Source of the DNA: Chenopodium formosanum
Lineage: Eukaryota > Streptophyta > Magnoliopsida > Caryophyllales > Amaranthaceae
Reading direction: 5' to 3'
Assembly: GCA_024500155.1 (NCBI GenBank)
Contig: CM044858.1
Location: forward strand, 32,021,786-32,085,785
Length of the DNA: 64,000 nt
Under the pieces are notes generated by a model that saw only the letters and a program-made list of their open reading frames with translations, was not told the DNA's origin and searched no databases. How positions within the stretch are numbered: the stretch's first letter is position 1; each line of letters begins with the position of its first letter. Positions 23,727-36,637 of this stretch are shown piece after piece. The position numbers and the translations under genes were made by a program.

Positions 23727-24899
23727 ATCTCCCACTTGTCTGAGACAAGTGTACAATATTCAAATTTCTTAAGTCAATATTTGTCAATTTGATGATATGA
23801 TTGCATCACATGTCGAGATCATATTAATCTACAAATCGTTTCTTGAAATCTAAGTTAGAATTACAAAACCAAATGATTACTAAGTAACGCATTTGAACGC
23901 GGCCACGTATTTTCCGAATTCTCCATCTTCAAGCGACCATGACACATTTCCTAATTTAATAGGTAGACTCAATACAATCTTGTGGCAACAAGACTCCCTC
24001 TCTACTTTTGAAATAACCAGGAAACACCCTTTATAATCTTCAGTTACGGGTAGACGTTTGAGTGCACCACAGTCATAACATCCATTGAATGAAATCAATA
24101 TTCCACTCATGACAAAGGAATCTACTAATATACCTGGAAGCTCTATACTTGAACTTCAAATTAAAGTAGGTCATTAGTTCGATCATGCATCATTCATGCA
24201 TATCCAAGTGATTGACCGAGCATCACTATGCCCCTATAGCCCATGAAACTGCGTTATCCAATCAATCTTACATTCCAGTCCATTTATCGAAATCATTTAT
24301 GTCCATTTTAATGATTTCGAACTAGGAACTTAAATAATGTATGAATTTTGTTCACCTGTGGGGTTTCATGTATGAGCCCATCAATTCATAATTATTTTGG
24401 ACATTTTATTTAATTTCCAAAACCATAATTAAATAAGAGAAATAATAATTTCTGTTTTAAACATAATTCTGCAAATTGATGCATTACTTATGTAATATGT
24501 TTTCTCAAAACATACGCAACTTGAATTACATAACTTGCTTCAATCCAAGACTTTAATATGACTCTCACACCTTAGTCTATGGAAGGGGTTTAGTGATTTC
24601 TCACTCATAATAAAACTTTGCAGATCACGACATCCCACTTGTCATTGATCTCATAAATGAGGTGATATCTCAAATCTATTAGTTTAGTTTTGTGATGAGA
24701 CCCTGGTCTTTTGTTTTGGCAAAGGCATCCTCTTAGTCACATGACAATTTGATCCGAACTTCCTCTCTAACCACTCTTATTAATATTGTAGTTAAATACA
24801 CATATTCTGACGTTGAGTATGCAATAGGGCTTTGCTTTTGAACTTTTCAATCTCACTATCCTTCTCCATCCAGACATAAATATGCATCTAGATCAACAT

Positions 24900-25900
24900 C
24901 TAGAATCATCTTGTTTGTTTGGAAAACATGCATCCGTATAACCTTTTGAAAACTTGTTTACCTTTAATACCATAAACTAGGAAAACTCCTTTGGTGCTTC
25001 TCAAGTACTCAAGGATTTGTTCTTGGTAACTTTCAGTATGCTTATTCTGAATTTGCTTGAAACCTGCTACATATGCACAAGTCATATGTAACATCCTGTT
25101 TATATATATCATGGCACATATAATGAACCTTTTTTGCAGAAGCATAAGGTACACTATCCATACAACTCAACTCTACTAGCTTTTGAAGGCAATGAGATTT
25201 ACTGAGTGTAATACTATGAGACATGGGAAGATGTGCTCTCTTAGAGTCTTGCATCTTGAGCTTATCCAGAATCTTATCAACATAATTATTTTGATTAAGT
25301 CCAATCATTCTTCAAGATTCACTTCGTGGATCTTGATTCCCAATATGTACTCAACATCTCTTAAGTTTTTCATATAGAAATAACTTCTTAGCCACTGCTT
25401 GACTGATTCAAGCATTGATATGTCATTGCATATGAATTGCATGTCATCTACATACAGGACTAAGAAGACCAATTTCTTCCACTAAACTTCTTGTCTCTAC
25501 AAGATTCCTTTTTGTTCTTTGAGGAAATCAAATTGTTTGATTGCCTAATCGAAACGAATGTTCCAACTCCCTGATGCTTACTTTAATCCATAAATGAATT
25601 TCTGAAGTTTGCAAAACTTTCTAGGAATTTCTGGATTTCAAAACTCTTAGGTTGTATCATACACACACCATCCATCAAGAACATTTCATGAAGGTGATTT
25701 TGATCTCTAAATAATCACTAGAAGAATCTGAATATGCTTACGTAACTAATAGGTTTGACCCCATTTGTAAGGCTATCATGAACTTACACATCTTTACAGA
25801 CATGGAGTACATTCTGGATTTCATGGCTTTAAGCCATATCCTGAGTTATCACTTATCCAAAGTTGTCTTATAGGCATGTGTTCCAATCATTCCAATAGGA
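24900..25900 (-). pseudogene. Ty1/copia reverse transcriptase / RNase H remnant
   Basis: Read on the minus strand, the catalytic motif LYVDDM is encoded near 25440-25465, followed by an ILGIKI-like segment (about 25335-25350). Next comes NYVDKILDKLKMQDSKRAHLPM (25290-25225, with one intervening frame change) and PYASAKKVHYM, the familiar copia PYASAVGSLMY region. LEYLRSTKGVFLVYG (about 25010-24960) matches the start of RNase H. Stops and frameshifts break it in several places. Sequence at 23740-24900, between this and the LTR, is presumably the rest of the decayed 3' part; I recognise nothing specific there. Confidence 0.75.
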
Positions 25901-26073
25901 AGATTTTAGAATCCACCTTTTACCAGAATTCCAATAAACTGTTTTTTTTAATCCTAAGTAACCTACATTAGGTATAAGAAACAATAGAATTGATTAGAGT
26001 AGATGATTAGATTACTTGTTTGATTCTAGCTTTAAAGAAATAGGAGAAAAACCAAAATAATAAAAGACGGTTC

Positions 26074-26352
26074 TTAAAAGAAAAGAGGGAAAGAAAAAAA
26101 AAGGGGGCGTAAGAAACTCACGATGCCACGCCACCCTCGAACCGAGACGTGATGGTCTGGGTCCCACTTAAGGACCCTAGGGTCCCAGTTGGGAGGAGCC
26201 TCCCAGACCACATCCTCCTGGCGACGCCGATCAGCAGCGGCACGTCGCTCTCGAACCTCCTCACGAGGCCGGGTCACCCTCTTTCGAGGGCGAACTACCT
26301 CGTCAGGACCTACTAGAATCTCCTGAGCATCGACGAATGGAGGCGAGTCCAT
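26074..26352 (-). CDS. antisense ORF fragment in a second Tat-like element
   Basis: An Arg/Glu-rich 92-residue frame starting MDSPPFVDAQEIL. I do not recognise a domain. Its position (minus strand, upstream of a 3' UTR and an LTR that face the plus direction) mirrors the antisense gene at 6048-9419, so it may be the first exon or N-terminus of an equivalent gene whose remainder was lost left of 26050. On its upstream side (26353-27350) the minus strand offers a CT-rich leader and tatagagc near 27150, compatible with a promoter. This is positional inference only. Confidence 0.35.
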   Translation of the reverse strand: MDSPPFVDAQEILVGPDEVVRPRKRVTRPREEVRERRAAADRRRQEDVVWEAPPNWDPRVLKWDPDHHVSVRGWRGIVSFLRPLFFSFPLFF

Positions 26353-26359
26353 GCTATGA

Positions 26360-28593
26360 TAAACGAGGTTTCTCTATTAGTTAACTTTCTAAACTAAGCT
26401 AATAAACGTGTTCTAGGTCCATTTCGGCAACATAACGGCTACCGATAGGACGAAACACGAAAATCAAATGCCACCCATGCTTGGGGGCTACGATCTTGCA
26501 ATTAAACTCAGTAAATGGAGGCTTTCAAACACCCACAAAAGCCATCCTATACCAGTTTCAACTAAACATTCAAGAGATTATATTTCAAAAATCTCAAAGA
26601 ATCAATTGTTTTCAGGCGAATAATAGTAACAACAAACGCAATTATCGTCTACCAAACAATCTTGAAGTTTGAATATGGCAAAAACAAACTAAGTATACAC
26701 TTCGCGCCATTTTTCAATTTCAAAATTTACAAAATATGAATTATGAAAGTAATGCTAGTTCTAATACTATAATCTACTTCATAATCAACAAGTATAACCA
26801 AAATGAGCAAGCAAAATAGCAAATTCGAGCAGAATTCAAGCAAAAAAAAAGCAAGAACGAACTCAAACAAAGAAATGCTCATACAAGGTTCAATACTTAA
26901 CCTTTTTCATGAAATTTGTTGCAAAACACTCCTTAAACATAGCATGACAACATGGAACAAACAATTTCAAATATAATGGGCGAAAACGAAAAACCCCAAA
27001 TTCAAAAATTGGGGTTTAACGATTCGAAAATCGTTCGAATTCAGCCAAAAAAGAGCAAAAAATGGCAAAAGACTTACATTGGATTATGGCAAAAATGAAT
27101 TAAGAACGAAATTTGCTTCCTTTAGCTTCGAAAATCACGAAAATCCAAGCTCTATAGAGAGAGAAAGAGTCGAAAATGGAGGAAGGGAAGAGAGAGAAAG
27201 CGAAATGAAAAATCGCTTCTGCGATTTTCTTTTTGTTGAACTGAATGTCGTGCGCACCTTCAAAAGTTGCGCGTGACACACGAGCGCAACCCAGAAAGAT
27301 GCGCGCGCCTGGCCAGCGCGACCTACTGAGTTGCGCGTGGATACTGGTCACTAAAATGACCGTTTGATCATTTTTTCAATGGTTTTTGCTTGTTATTAGA
27401 CGTAATAGCGCGCGAATTATCAAAATCCTTTTTAAATCGCTTTGCATTTGTAGTTTATTTTCTTCTTTGATAGTTTTTTTACATCATTTTTGCATGCACA
27501 CCGTGCTTTGTGCCTTCCCCAAGCATACGTTTTGAACGTTTTTCGTAAGCGTGCCTTAAGACGTTCCGTGGTGGTGATTTACGTAAAAGCACCCAAGACA
27601 GGTTTGTCATTTTACTGTACTGACGATATAAGTGTCCGGGTTTTCTTCTTTTTCACGTACGAAGCAAAAGGAAGGCGTTTTCATGCAGCGTAAAAATGCA
27701 AATGGCGTAGCGTACAGCGTATGTACGGCGTAGGTGTTGCTAAAATTTCACCACAGCCCAAGCTTTGCGAGATCTACCTCTCGGAACTAAAAGGCAGACT
27801 ATTTACTGTAGGTGTTAGCTCACGAGTCGACAGGTGCGCCGAACCTTCATGAACAGGCACTTCGTGAAGGGAAGCAAATACGGTAGTTAGTGAGCTTACT
27901 AACTTATCGGACAGTTAGGGTGTTCGTCCACCCTCTGTATAAAGAACAGAGCGACGGAACGATGTCGCACCCATGTAGTCACGTGCCCCCAATCCTGAGA
28001 CACGTGTACTCATCTTGTGGACAAAACTGCTAAGAGAGTTACTGACTTTCTTCTCTCTCACTGGATTTTGATATATGCCTCCAGTCCTGAGACATGGATT
28101 TCTATCTTGTAGACATGCATCCGGCTCGAATACTAGACCCGGCTCGAATACCGGACCCCTTTTCGATTCGCATATCGAAAACCCCTTTTTATTCTTTTTA
28201 CTTTGTTAAAGTCAGGCTAAAGTTTCAATGACATATCAAGGGACTTTAGACCAACGATGACATGATTGAGAGGAAATCATCCCCTTTTATTCTTTTAAAA
28301 CCGATCTCTTCTCATGACTTGACATCACCCAGAACACCTTTACTTGTAAAAGCATTCTACAACTGCAAAGGATCAATCTAGATTCCTTTAGTGCATTAAG
28401 ATTAGTGGAAAACTTTTTCTAGCCTTAATAGCTATTTGTTTCAAACACTTAGCGAACCAAGGACTGTTTCGACATCCTTAAACCTTACTGAAAGATTCTC
28501 TAAACTTGGAGAACTTCGTAGAATGAGTCTCGGATTTTTCCTTGACTACTTTGATCATCGTCTATTCTAGACTCGAAAAAAGTGGGGGCTAAC
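26360..28593 (+). other. non-coding 3' region of the second Tat-like element
   Basis: No convincing ORF was found. GC-rich words such as ttgcgcgtg occur at 27240-27350. At 27990-28110 two copies of a cctgagacacgtg / cctgagacatgg block with cttgtgga / cttgtaga lie about 85 bp apart. Just before the LTR an aaaaaagtgggggc tract (28576-28589) fits a polypurine tract. Confidence 0.4.
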
Positions 28594-29855
28594 TGTACAC
28601 ATCTACTTTTGGCCTCTTGTCCCGACAGGAAGTGCAATGACGATTAATAAAACCATCTTTGTGTTGGATCGAAGTAAAGAATGCTTATGGATAACTGGTT
28701 AAGCCACAAAACACAAAAAACTAGCCTAGATAAAATAACAAGGCCAACACAAGGTCCAAATTAACTAAACCCGATCATAATTAGGCTTAAGCCCGTGCTT
28801 AAAACCCAATAATGACGGATTTAGGAGCGTCTAGGTTAAAATAAAAGCTGCCGCGGAAAATATCGCGAGCATCTCACAAAGTCGCGCTCAGCAGTCGCGC
28901 AACTTTTAGAGATGCGCTCGCGAAAGATTCAGAATATTAAAATATTGGAAAATCGTATCTTACCATAGAGCTATGCACAAGACAAATAGTTGCGCGCGCA
29001 TTCCGCGCGCGACCTATTCACTTGCGCGCGACAGCCGCGAACAACCTATTCAGTTGCGCGTGACATCTGCTGCGGCAGAATGCTCTAAACCCTAAACCTA
29101 ATCATTCCCTATAAATAAGACCCTAATCCGAGGCTTAAACACACAGAAAACTAACCTAAACTCTGGCAGAATACTTGTGAACTTGTGCATCCAAACCCTC
29201 TTGTCCTAAACACTCACCCTTTTCGATATTTTGTTACTACGGTGGAGGTTCCCCAACAAGAAGGAGTCCATAAGTGTTCTAAACGGAGATCTATCAAAGA
29301 GAAGTGATAAATTCCCGAGCACTTAGTTAAATCACCATTATTTTTATTATTTAAAAGAACTTTAATTAATTAATTAGTGTTGTTTGATCACCTTAAATTA
29401 CTAAATTAATTAATTTCACATAGTACTCTTTCGTTAATCAAGATTAGAATTGAATAAAATAATTGTTGGTTGATCACCTAAGTCAAGGCGAATATTGTTT
29501 ATTTTATTGTCTTTTCACGAATTTGATTAAATAAGAATAACGACTATACGATGTAATTCCTACGTGAATTAATGTGTGTAAATAAAATCAATTAACATAG
29601 TTTTTAGGTATCACGTTGCATATATTGTTTGACAATGAAATTGTGCAAAGGAAGAGCTAGTAGAGGCCGCACTAGGGCTAGGATCGCGATTCCGCTCTAA
29701 AAAGAACGTTATCTTAGTACCCTCGCTCCCGAACTCATTTCTAGTTTTCTAGACCAATCTGGGCATGGGTAAACTTATGATTCATGCTAAATATCCCTTG
29801 AACTCTACTTGGGAGAAATGCATGAACGAGATTTATGAGTTTTCCTAAAACTCAT
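28594..29855 (+). mobile_element. LTR of a Tat-like Ty3/gypsy element
   Basis: The sequence starts TGTACACATCTACTTTTGG, next to the PPT-like tract. It contains CpG-rich gcgcgcg blocks in U3 (28855-29065), a TATA box tataaata at 29110-29117 and a long U5. At about 29859 it is followed by tggcgactcg, resembling the start of a Tat-type primer-binding site. The right boundary is approximate. PPT on the left and PBS-like sequence on the right would mean the LTR is shared by two internal regions. Confidence 0.45.
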
Positions 29856-29859
29856 TGGC

Positions 29860-30370
29860 GACTCGTACTTGTTTCTTACAAAAAGTGTGTATGATAGAAT
29901 CATCTCTAATTCAAAGGTCTTCCAAACAGTCAGGAATTCAAATCCTAATACACCCTAACAAGTGTAAAATCCTAGGCTTTAAAGGGCCATGGGCATTTAA
30001 GGAGAAGGATCCCTTATGAGGCTACGTCGGGAACACCCTCCTTACAACACCCAATACAGCCACCCACACCCAATAAATATAACTCAAAAAACTCTTCCAA
30101 ACTCAAAACTCTTCTTCTATATGATTTTCTCTCTCCTCTTTTTCATTTTCTCTCACTAAAAAACTCTAAAAATATCAATGGATATTAAAGAAAAGATGCA
30201 AAATCAAAAGGATCTTCCCTAAAAAAAAAGGCAATTTTATGCAAATTTCACTTAATTTGTTTGAATAATATGATTATCACTTAATTTTGTTTGAAATTGT
30301 TCAAAACTCTATTGTTCGAAATTTTTTATTGGAACTGTAAAAAAAAATAGTGCAATCAAACGGATACTTA
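29860..30370. other. intergenic or element leader, nothing recognised
   Basis: No ORF or RNA gene. Possibly the leader of the element whose LTR ends near 29855, grading into AT-rich DNA after about 30160. Confidence 0.3.
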
Positions 30371-30760
30371 TGTTCACATTTTGAAATTCATATGTTCATA
30401 TTTTGAATCCATTTATAAACTTTCTGAAATGCATATATTCACTTTCTAAATCCATATGTTCATATTTTTTTATGTATATGTTCACCTTATGAAATGCTTA
30501 ATTATGTTCATACGCATTCAAAAATGAACCAATGCATATGTTCATATTTTGAATGCATATGTTCATATATTTGAATGCTTATGTAAACATTATGAAATCC
30601 ATATATTCATATTTTTTATGTATATGTTCACCTTCTGAAATGCTTATGTTCATGCGCATTCAAAAAATGAACCAATAATGCATATGTTCATATTTTGAAT
30701 GCGTACATTCATTTTCTAAAATGTGTACATTCATATTTTTAATGCACGTTCATTTTTTAT
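30371..30760. repeat. AT-rich degenerate repeats, with a 146-bp tandem pair
   Basis: The words tatgttcatattttgaatgc and variants recur throughout. Within this, two larger units beginning tatgtatatgttcacct start at 30471 and 30617, 146 bp apart. Flanking DNA to 31230 keeps the same atgttca bias on both strands but without a clear period. Confidence 0.7.
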
Positions 30761-31435
30761 TTTTTATTCTTATAACGTGTATCTTTCTTAATCATTTTAT
30801 TTTTTATTTCTTCAATTTTCTTATGTTCATAATTAAATGTCGTAAATTCAATTCATATGAATTACATGTTCACAAACCTAATCGAATTGATCAAAATTCA
30901 TTACAAAAGCACCACATAATAAATTGAAATTCATACATAGATCAAATTGATATGAATTTAACAAAATTCAATTACAATTGAATAAAACCTTTAAAAAAAA
31001 CTAAAATGAACACGTACAAAAATGAACATGATAAACAAAGTTATAAACAATTAGTATATTAAAAATGAACATGATTTTCATATTCAAATAGTTCAAATTC
31101 ATTGTATATAATAAAAATGTTCATTTTTTTGTAGTAAAATGTTCATGTTTAATGTACTAATGTTCATTTTGTAATAAATGTTCATTTTAAATTATTACAT
31201 GTTCATTTTTCTTACATAAATTATACAAATATTCGATTATAATTATTCCAACTCAAAAAATTGATTATATATCTTAAATCTAATCCTGTCTCATCATAGA
31301 TAAAATAATTACTAATCTATGATTGATTAAGAATAAAAACAAAAAATATATATTAAAAGAAGAAAAAAGAAAAGGAGGAGAGAGAAAATAAAATAAAACC
31401 CACCTTCTTCTGGGAATTGATTTTGGCACACCTTT

Positions 31436-31512
31436 AATTGATTTTGGCACACCCCTATGTGAGAGCACAGTTTTTTATATTCTTCTCACATAGGGGTGTG
31501 CCAAAATCAATT
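31436..31512. repeat. perfect 28-bp inverted repeat with a 21-nt loop
   Basis: The left arm at 31436-31463 (aattgattttggcacacccc...) and the right arm at 31485-31512 are exact reverse complements. The loop is 31464-31484. A partial third copy of the arm (gggaattgattttggcacacc) sits just upstream at 31412-31432. It could be a foldback remnant of a MITE or a hairpin-forming transcript. Confidence 0.9.
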
Positions 31513-31519
31513 TCCCTTC

Positions 31520-32200
31520 TTCTCCATTAGTTCTCTGAAACTCAAAATTATTTCACAAAATGACGAAGGGATGAAGATCATTGTAATTATATCATCATTA
31601 TTGCAAATTTTTGATCAAGAACAATCTTCAACAACATTCGTGGTTGGATTTGATAAATCAATTGAAATAAAAAAAGGAAGGAGAAAATACAGAGTTAAAG
31701 AAAATTATATTGAAATTTATGATCGAAAATTTTGATGAGAATTAGGAAAGAAAAGAGAAAAGATAGAATTGGGAAGAAGGAAACTAAAAATTTTAAAAAA
31801 GAAAAAAACTAATGCAGGAAAAACGTTAGAACTAGGTTGTATGATTTGAGTTTGGGCTGCGTTTCATATATAAATTCCTGCGTTTCATGCTATTGCACCT
31901 ACACTAGGTGCAGGAGGTTACACCTAAGAATATGCCAGCAGAATATATCTTACGGTTGTGTAATTTCATCATTTGTTAACATTTGCCGAGCTTAACTTGA
32001 CACTGCATTTCATTAAGAAATAGGCCCAACTCCAGAAATGGCTCAAATCCAGCTAATTTAAATCAGTCCATAACACATTACTTCGTAGTTCGTACTACTA
32101 AATCAATTTTCGAAATTACCAAATTGGCAAATTTGTGTTCAACTCTTACTTGGTACTTCTTTCGTCTTCGCAAATTGACAAGGGCTTGAGCACATTACAC
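31520..32200. other. upstream region of NAF1
   Basis: No gene is recognised; a 79-residue frame at 31496-31735 has no recognisable features. The last 100 bases before the probable transcript lack an obvious TATA box but lead into a pyrimidine patch (cctccctctgtctctctcctcc, about 32206-32228), a common feature near plant transcription starts. Confidence 0.35.
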
Positions 32201-32300
32201 TTACACCTCCCTCTGTCTCTCTCCTCCATTGAAGCGTACTCCGACTTCTCCATTGAAACGACTTGTGAGCATACTCTTCTCCACTGAAGCTTCTTCTGTG

Positions 32301-32603
32301 GTAAGATGTTTTTTTCAATCATTCAATATCAATTTCACATTAATCTTTTAACTTAATTGTCACTACATTCAATTTAAGCTTCTTCTAAGATGAATTATTA
32401 TTATTGTTTTTAATTACTGAAATAGTATAACGAGTGATTCTATTGCAAGAATTTTGTTACTCATTCTTGATAAGTTAGTCAAGCAAGAAGAATTTAATGT
32501 CATTTTTCGAGCTTATTTGATTATTGACTCAAATTTGGTTGCGTTTTCTTGTTCATATAACATATAACTCTTTTATGTTAGGAAGAAAAGAAACTATGAA
32601 AAT

Positions 32604-32641
<38 letters not shown>

Positions 32642-32759
32642 GCGGCTACCCCTCTTGGTTGCTAGGGTTTAACTGTTGGGTTACTTGCTTTGAAGGGTTT
32701 AAGTTTAAGTTTATGGGGTTTGTTTTTGGTGGTTTAATTACAACTTTATACCTATTATT

Positions 32760-32797
<38 letters not shown>

Positions 32798-32817
32798 CAT
32801 CGTCGTCGTTGTTATAG
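32301..32817 (+). other. probable 5'UTR intron of NAF1
   Basis: The donor is ctgtg|gtaaga at 32301 and the acceptor gttatag at 32817, 517 nt in all, ending 25 nt before the start codon. It carries a 33-nt poly-T (about 32608-32640) and a (TTG)n run (about 32760-32800). Without this splice the leader would contain several upstream start codons. This is splice-site inference only. Confidence 0.45.
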
Positions 32818-32842
32818 ACTAACTCGGTATGTGTTCTTGGAG

Positions 32843-35800
32843 ATGGTAGGGTTTATTCGAGAGTCTTCGAAACAGGAGGAAGAAAGTGGTGCTAATCAAC
32901 AAAAGCTTAAAATTTCGAATTCCCCAGAAACTTTCAGGTTTGATTTTGAGGGTTATTCATCTGAATTTGGCGGGTTTCCTCTCGCTTCTGTTGAGCCTTT
33001 TCTTGATTTTGATTCAATTAAGGATTGGATAGAAGAAATGCAAGGCCCTGATAATGCACAGTCTAATACAGCTGAAGTTGGAAGTGGGATTCGTGTAGAA
33101 GGTCATTTGGAGAACGGAATTGGTAATAGTGTGGTTGATTCTGTTCAAGGTATGGGTGGCTTGGAGAAGCATGTGTCCGTGAAGGTTGAATGTAGTGACT
33201 CGGATGAGCGTGTGGGTAGTAAGGATGGAATAGGTGGCGATAATAGTTTGGTGAAATTAGATGAATTTAAAGATTGTGTTAAGGATAGTTTAATGAAGAT
33301 AGATGATTTGGGTAGCTCTGAACTTGCTGATATTAATGCTGATGGTCATGACGGTGACACTAAGATTCTAGTTGGAGGTAGAGATGAGTCTGGTGTTGGG
33401 ACATTGGGTGACAGAAGTAGCCATCAAATCGAGGGTGTGGATTCTTCAATTGAGGAAGGGTTGGAGAAGGTTACTTTGGTTGGCGATGAAGAAGGTTTAA
33501 TTGTTGCTGGCAGTGGCATGAAGAAAGTGGATACTCCCATTGTCAAAGAAAATAAAGATTCAGACTCAGAGTCTGAGTGTGAGACTTCATCATCATCATC
33601 TTCTGCATCGTCCTCAAGTAGTGAAAGTGATGATGATGATGAGGAGGAGGAGGAGGAGGAGGAGGAGGAGGAGGAGGGATTGAAAGTAAAAGAGAAGTTA
33701 AGTGAAACCAAGAAAGAGAACATTAAGCAGACAATTGACATGGAAGAAGGTCAAATATTGGATTCTGATGCTGAGGATATGGTTTCCTGGTCTGAGAACA
33801 TTGAGAAGGAGGAGGAGGAGGAGGAGGATGACGATGACAATTCTGACGAAAATAGTGAGGAATTTATATTTGATGAAGATATGATTGCGGATGAAGATGA
33901 AGATACAGTTAAGGGACCCATCAAGTCAGTGAATGAAGTGAAGGTAATCAGAAAATACTTATGCTCCTTTTTTTTTTTTTTCTTTCTTTCTTTTCTTTCT
34001 TTTATTGCATTTATTGGCCTTGCTTTGTATGTACGTGATGAATTTATCTCCATCGAGGCTATTTGCTTATGCACAACTCAGATATACTGTGACATCTATT
34101 TCTTTCAATTGCTTTCTTTTGCAACTTCTATTATGAATATATGGTGGGTAGGGGTTGGAGTTGTTCTATGTTTCAAACAAGGTACATGTTGATTGACGGC
34201 ACCCACAAGCATCCACGTAGCTTTTGTTGAAAAACTAATCATTTTTATGTTTTGCTTATTGTGCTTTGTTTTATTAGTGCTATAACTTATCAAACCTTTT
34301 ATATCCCTCAGGTTACCTTTACAAAATTATGCTGGCCCTAAGGTGAATTTAGTCATTTAGGACAGCTGCTTGTCACTTTTTCAAACTTTACACATTGTAT
34401 GCTATGTTTTAGTTAACATCCATGTGAATAAGTGAGTGAGCTTTCTGATATTTCCCTGCCGAATTTTGGGTCTTGTAAAACCTTGAAAAACTGATTATAA
34501 TTGATCAGAATTAGGCTTTTCTCATTTGTCAACAATTGCTGGCTGCAGTGGTTTTTCTTGTCTGCTGAGTTTGAGGTGCAGCAAAACTTTGTATAATATC
34601 ATTTTCCATGAACTACCCAGACCTTGTCAATGACAAAATAAAGTTGTGCTCCATTACTAATTCATGACCACTAGCTCTAATATGACAAAATGAGGAAACT
34701 GGTTTGTGAAATTTGGATGGTTGTGTTATTACTTCTAGTTAAGAGTGCTTCATTAGTTGGTAAACCTAAAAAATCATTTCATTATGTAACCGTATTAATT
34801 AAGGAATTCATGATACTGGTAAAGCTTGTTTGCTTCTTTTAATCAGTATTTCTGTGTGAGCTTTTCACAGCACAGGGGATTGTTTCTCTGGTTTCCTCTC
34901 AAAATTGGATGCTGTTGTCTTGATCTTTATTCCTTGTCCTGCTCTCTTTCGGACCCATATTCAATAATTTGAATTGTGGATGTCAAATGCTAATGAACAG
35001 TATCTAATCACGCAAAGTGTTCGCTTGATTTGCATTTACCTAATTCTCTCACTCTGGCTTGCTGGAAATGCTATTTTCATGTCCTCTACATTTTCCTAAC
35101 TCAAGTGGGTTGATCCTTATGCAGGCTCTTCCTCCAGTGCCTCCAGTAAATGTTACTCTACAGCCATGCCATCAGATATTGCCTGTGGGAGTTGTCTCCT
35201 CCGTAAGTTTCTATTAACCTTCTTACTTTTTAAGTATGTTGACATTGGTTTGTCAATTTTTTTTTTTTTTTTTTCATTGATGGATTCATATTGGATGTGA
35301 TGGAGGTAACTTCAAGCTGGCAACTTTTACTTGGTAGATTTGTGATTTTGTTTATCATTGGTCAGGTTTTAGGTGCTCAAGTTATTGTTGAAGGGTCAGA
35401 GAAGCATGATCCTCTCAACGAGGGCTCAATATTATGGATAGCTGAGGGAAGATTGCCACTAGGCATTGTGGATGAAATATTTGGGCCTGTCAAAACCCCA
35501 TATTATATTGTGAGATATAATTCAGAAAGTGAAGTTCCCTCTGGTATCCAAAATGGTACTTTAGTTGGCTTTGTCATGGAGTTTGTAGGGCATGTTCTTA
35601 ATGACAAAAGTCTTTACCAGAAAGGATATGATGCTTCTGGTGAGAACGATGAAGAGGTGTTGGACGAGTTTGATTTCTCTGATGATGAGAAGGAAGCGGA
35701 ATACAAGAGACTGTTAAAGATGTCAAAGAGAGGGAACTCTAGTAATCAAGGGCAGGGACCTGGGAACAAGAAAAAGAACAGAAGCAGGGGCAAAACATGG

Positions 35801-36637
35801 ACAAAAGATCAACCATCTGCCTCTCAATCTCCAACTGTTCAATCATTACAACCAGCAGTCCAACCATCACAACCTAGGCAAATGCAACAACATATGAGGC
35901 CCTTTGTATCATCCTCAAGTGAGGAGAATCAGTTTGGCCCATCTCCAGCTAGGCCAGTGTTCTCTGGCAGACCTAATGTACCGTCCTCAAGTCAGGGTTA
36001 CCAGTTAGGTCCATCTCCAATGGGTCAGTTTTTCCCTAGGGGGCCCACTCCATCTCCTCAGCAACTCCAACAAGCTGGATTTCTATTAAATGGTTTACTT
36101 GCAAATGGGATACCATTCCAACAGCAGAATATGGCTTTTCCTGGTGGCTTTCAATTACAAGGTATGCCATGGATGCAACAAAATCATCCCCAGAATCTTC
36201 AAGTGGCTTCCGCATCACCTATGCCATGGCAGCAACAACAGCATATTTCACAGATGCCTATGACAAATCCAGCTCTATGTCAGCAGCCGTTTGATCTCAG
36301 CCAATTAGTGTCTGGAAATAATGCAACACCACTCGGGCCTATGAACTTTGCTGCAGGGCAGATAAATGCACCTTGGGTTGGGATGATCAGCCAAAATATC
36401 TCCAATCAAGCTCCACTAAATGTAGGTCTTCAAGGCCCAGGTTCCCAGTTGCCTGCACATCAAGGGCAGAACTGTAACTCCCAGCCCCCAACTAATTTCC
36501 ATGGCAATGATGGGGCTTCTCCTCAGTTCAGTCAGGGCCAATCTTCGGGCAGAGGTGGAAGAGGTCGAGGAAGGAAGCCATTTCACCGCAGAGGTGGTCA
36601 CTTTGGTAATGGAAGAGGTCGGCAACAGCCAAACTGA
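32843..36637 (+). CDS. NAF1: H/ACA ribonucleoprotein assembly factor NAF1
   Basis: Nuclear assembly factor for box H/ACA snoRNPs: it binds the pseudouridine synthase (dyskerin/CBF5) during maturation and is later replaced by GAR1. Coding exons 32843-33943, 35125-35202 and 35366-36637 join in phase 0 with GT/AG ends, giving 816 aa. The ATG at 32843 (MVGFIRES) is the first in this frame. Residues 1-367 are acidic and low-complexity, with Ser-rich and Glu-rich tracts near 250-280 and 320-336. The Gar1/Naf1 RNA-binding fold starts in exon 2 (NVTLQPCHQILPVGVV) and continues with GAQVIVEG, LNEGSILWI, GIVDEIFGPV and YYIVRYNSESEVP (about 368-455). A Lys-rich stretch, a Gln/Pro-rich region and an RGG-type tail (GRGGRGRGRK) follow, as in plant homologues. 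No stop or frameshift is present; intron 1 is 1181 nt. Intron 1 retention would add an unrelated tail. Confidence 0.92.

Noticed and set aside
33424..33741. Ser-rich antisense frame opposite NAF1
   Set aside because: Mirror of the GAG/GAT repeats that encode the acidic tract of NAF1.
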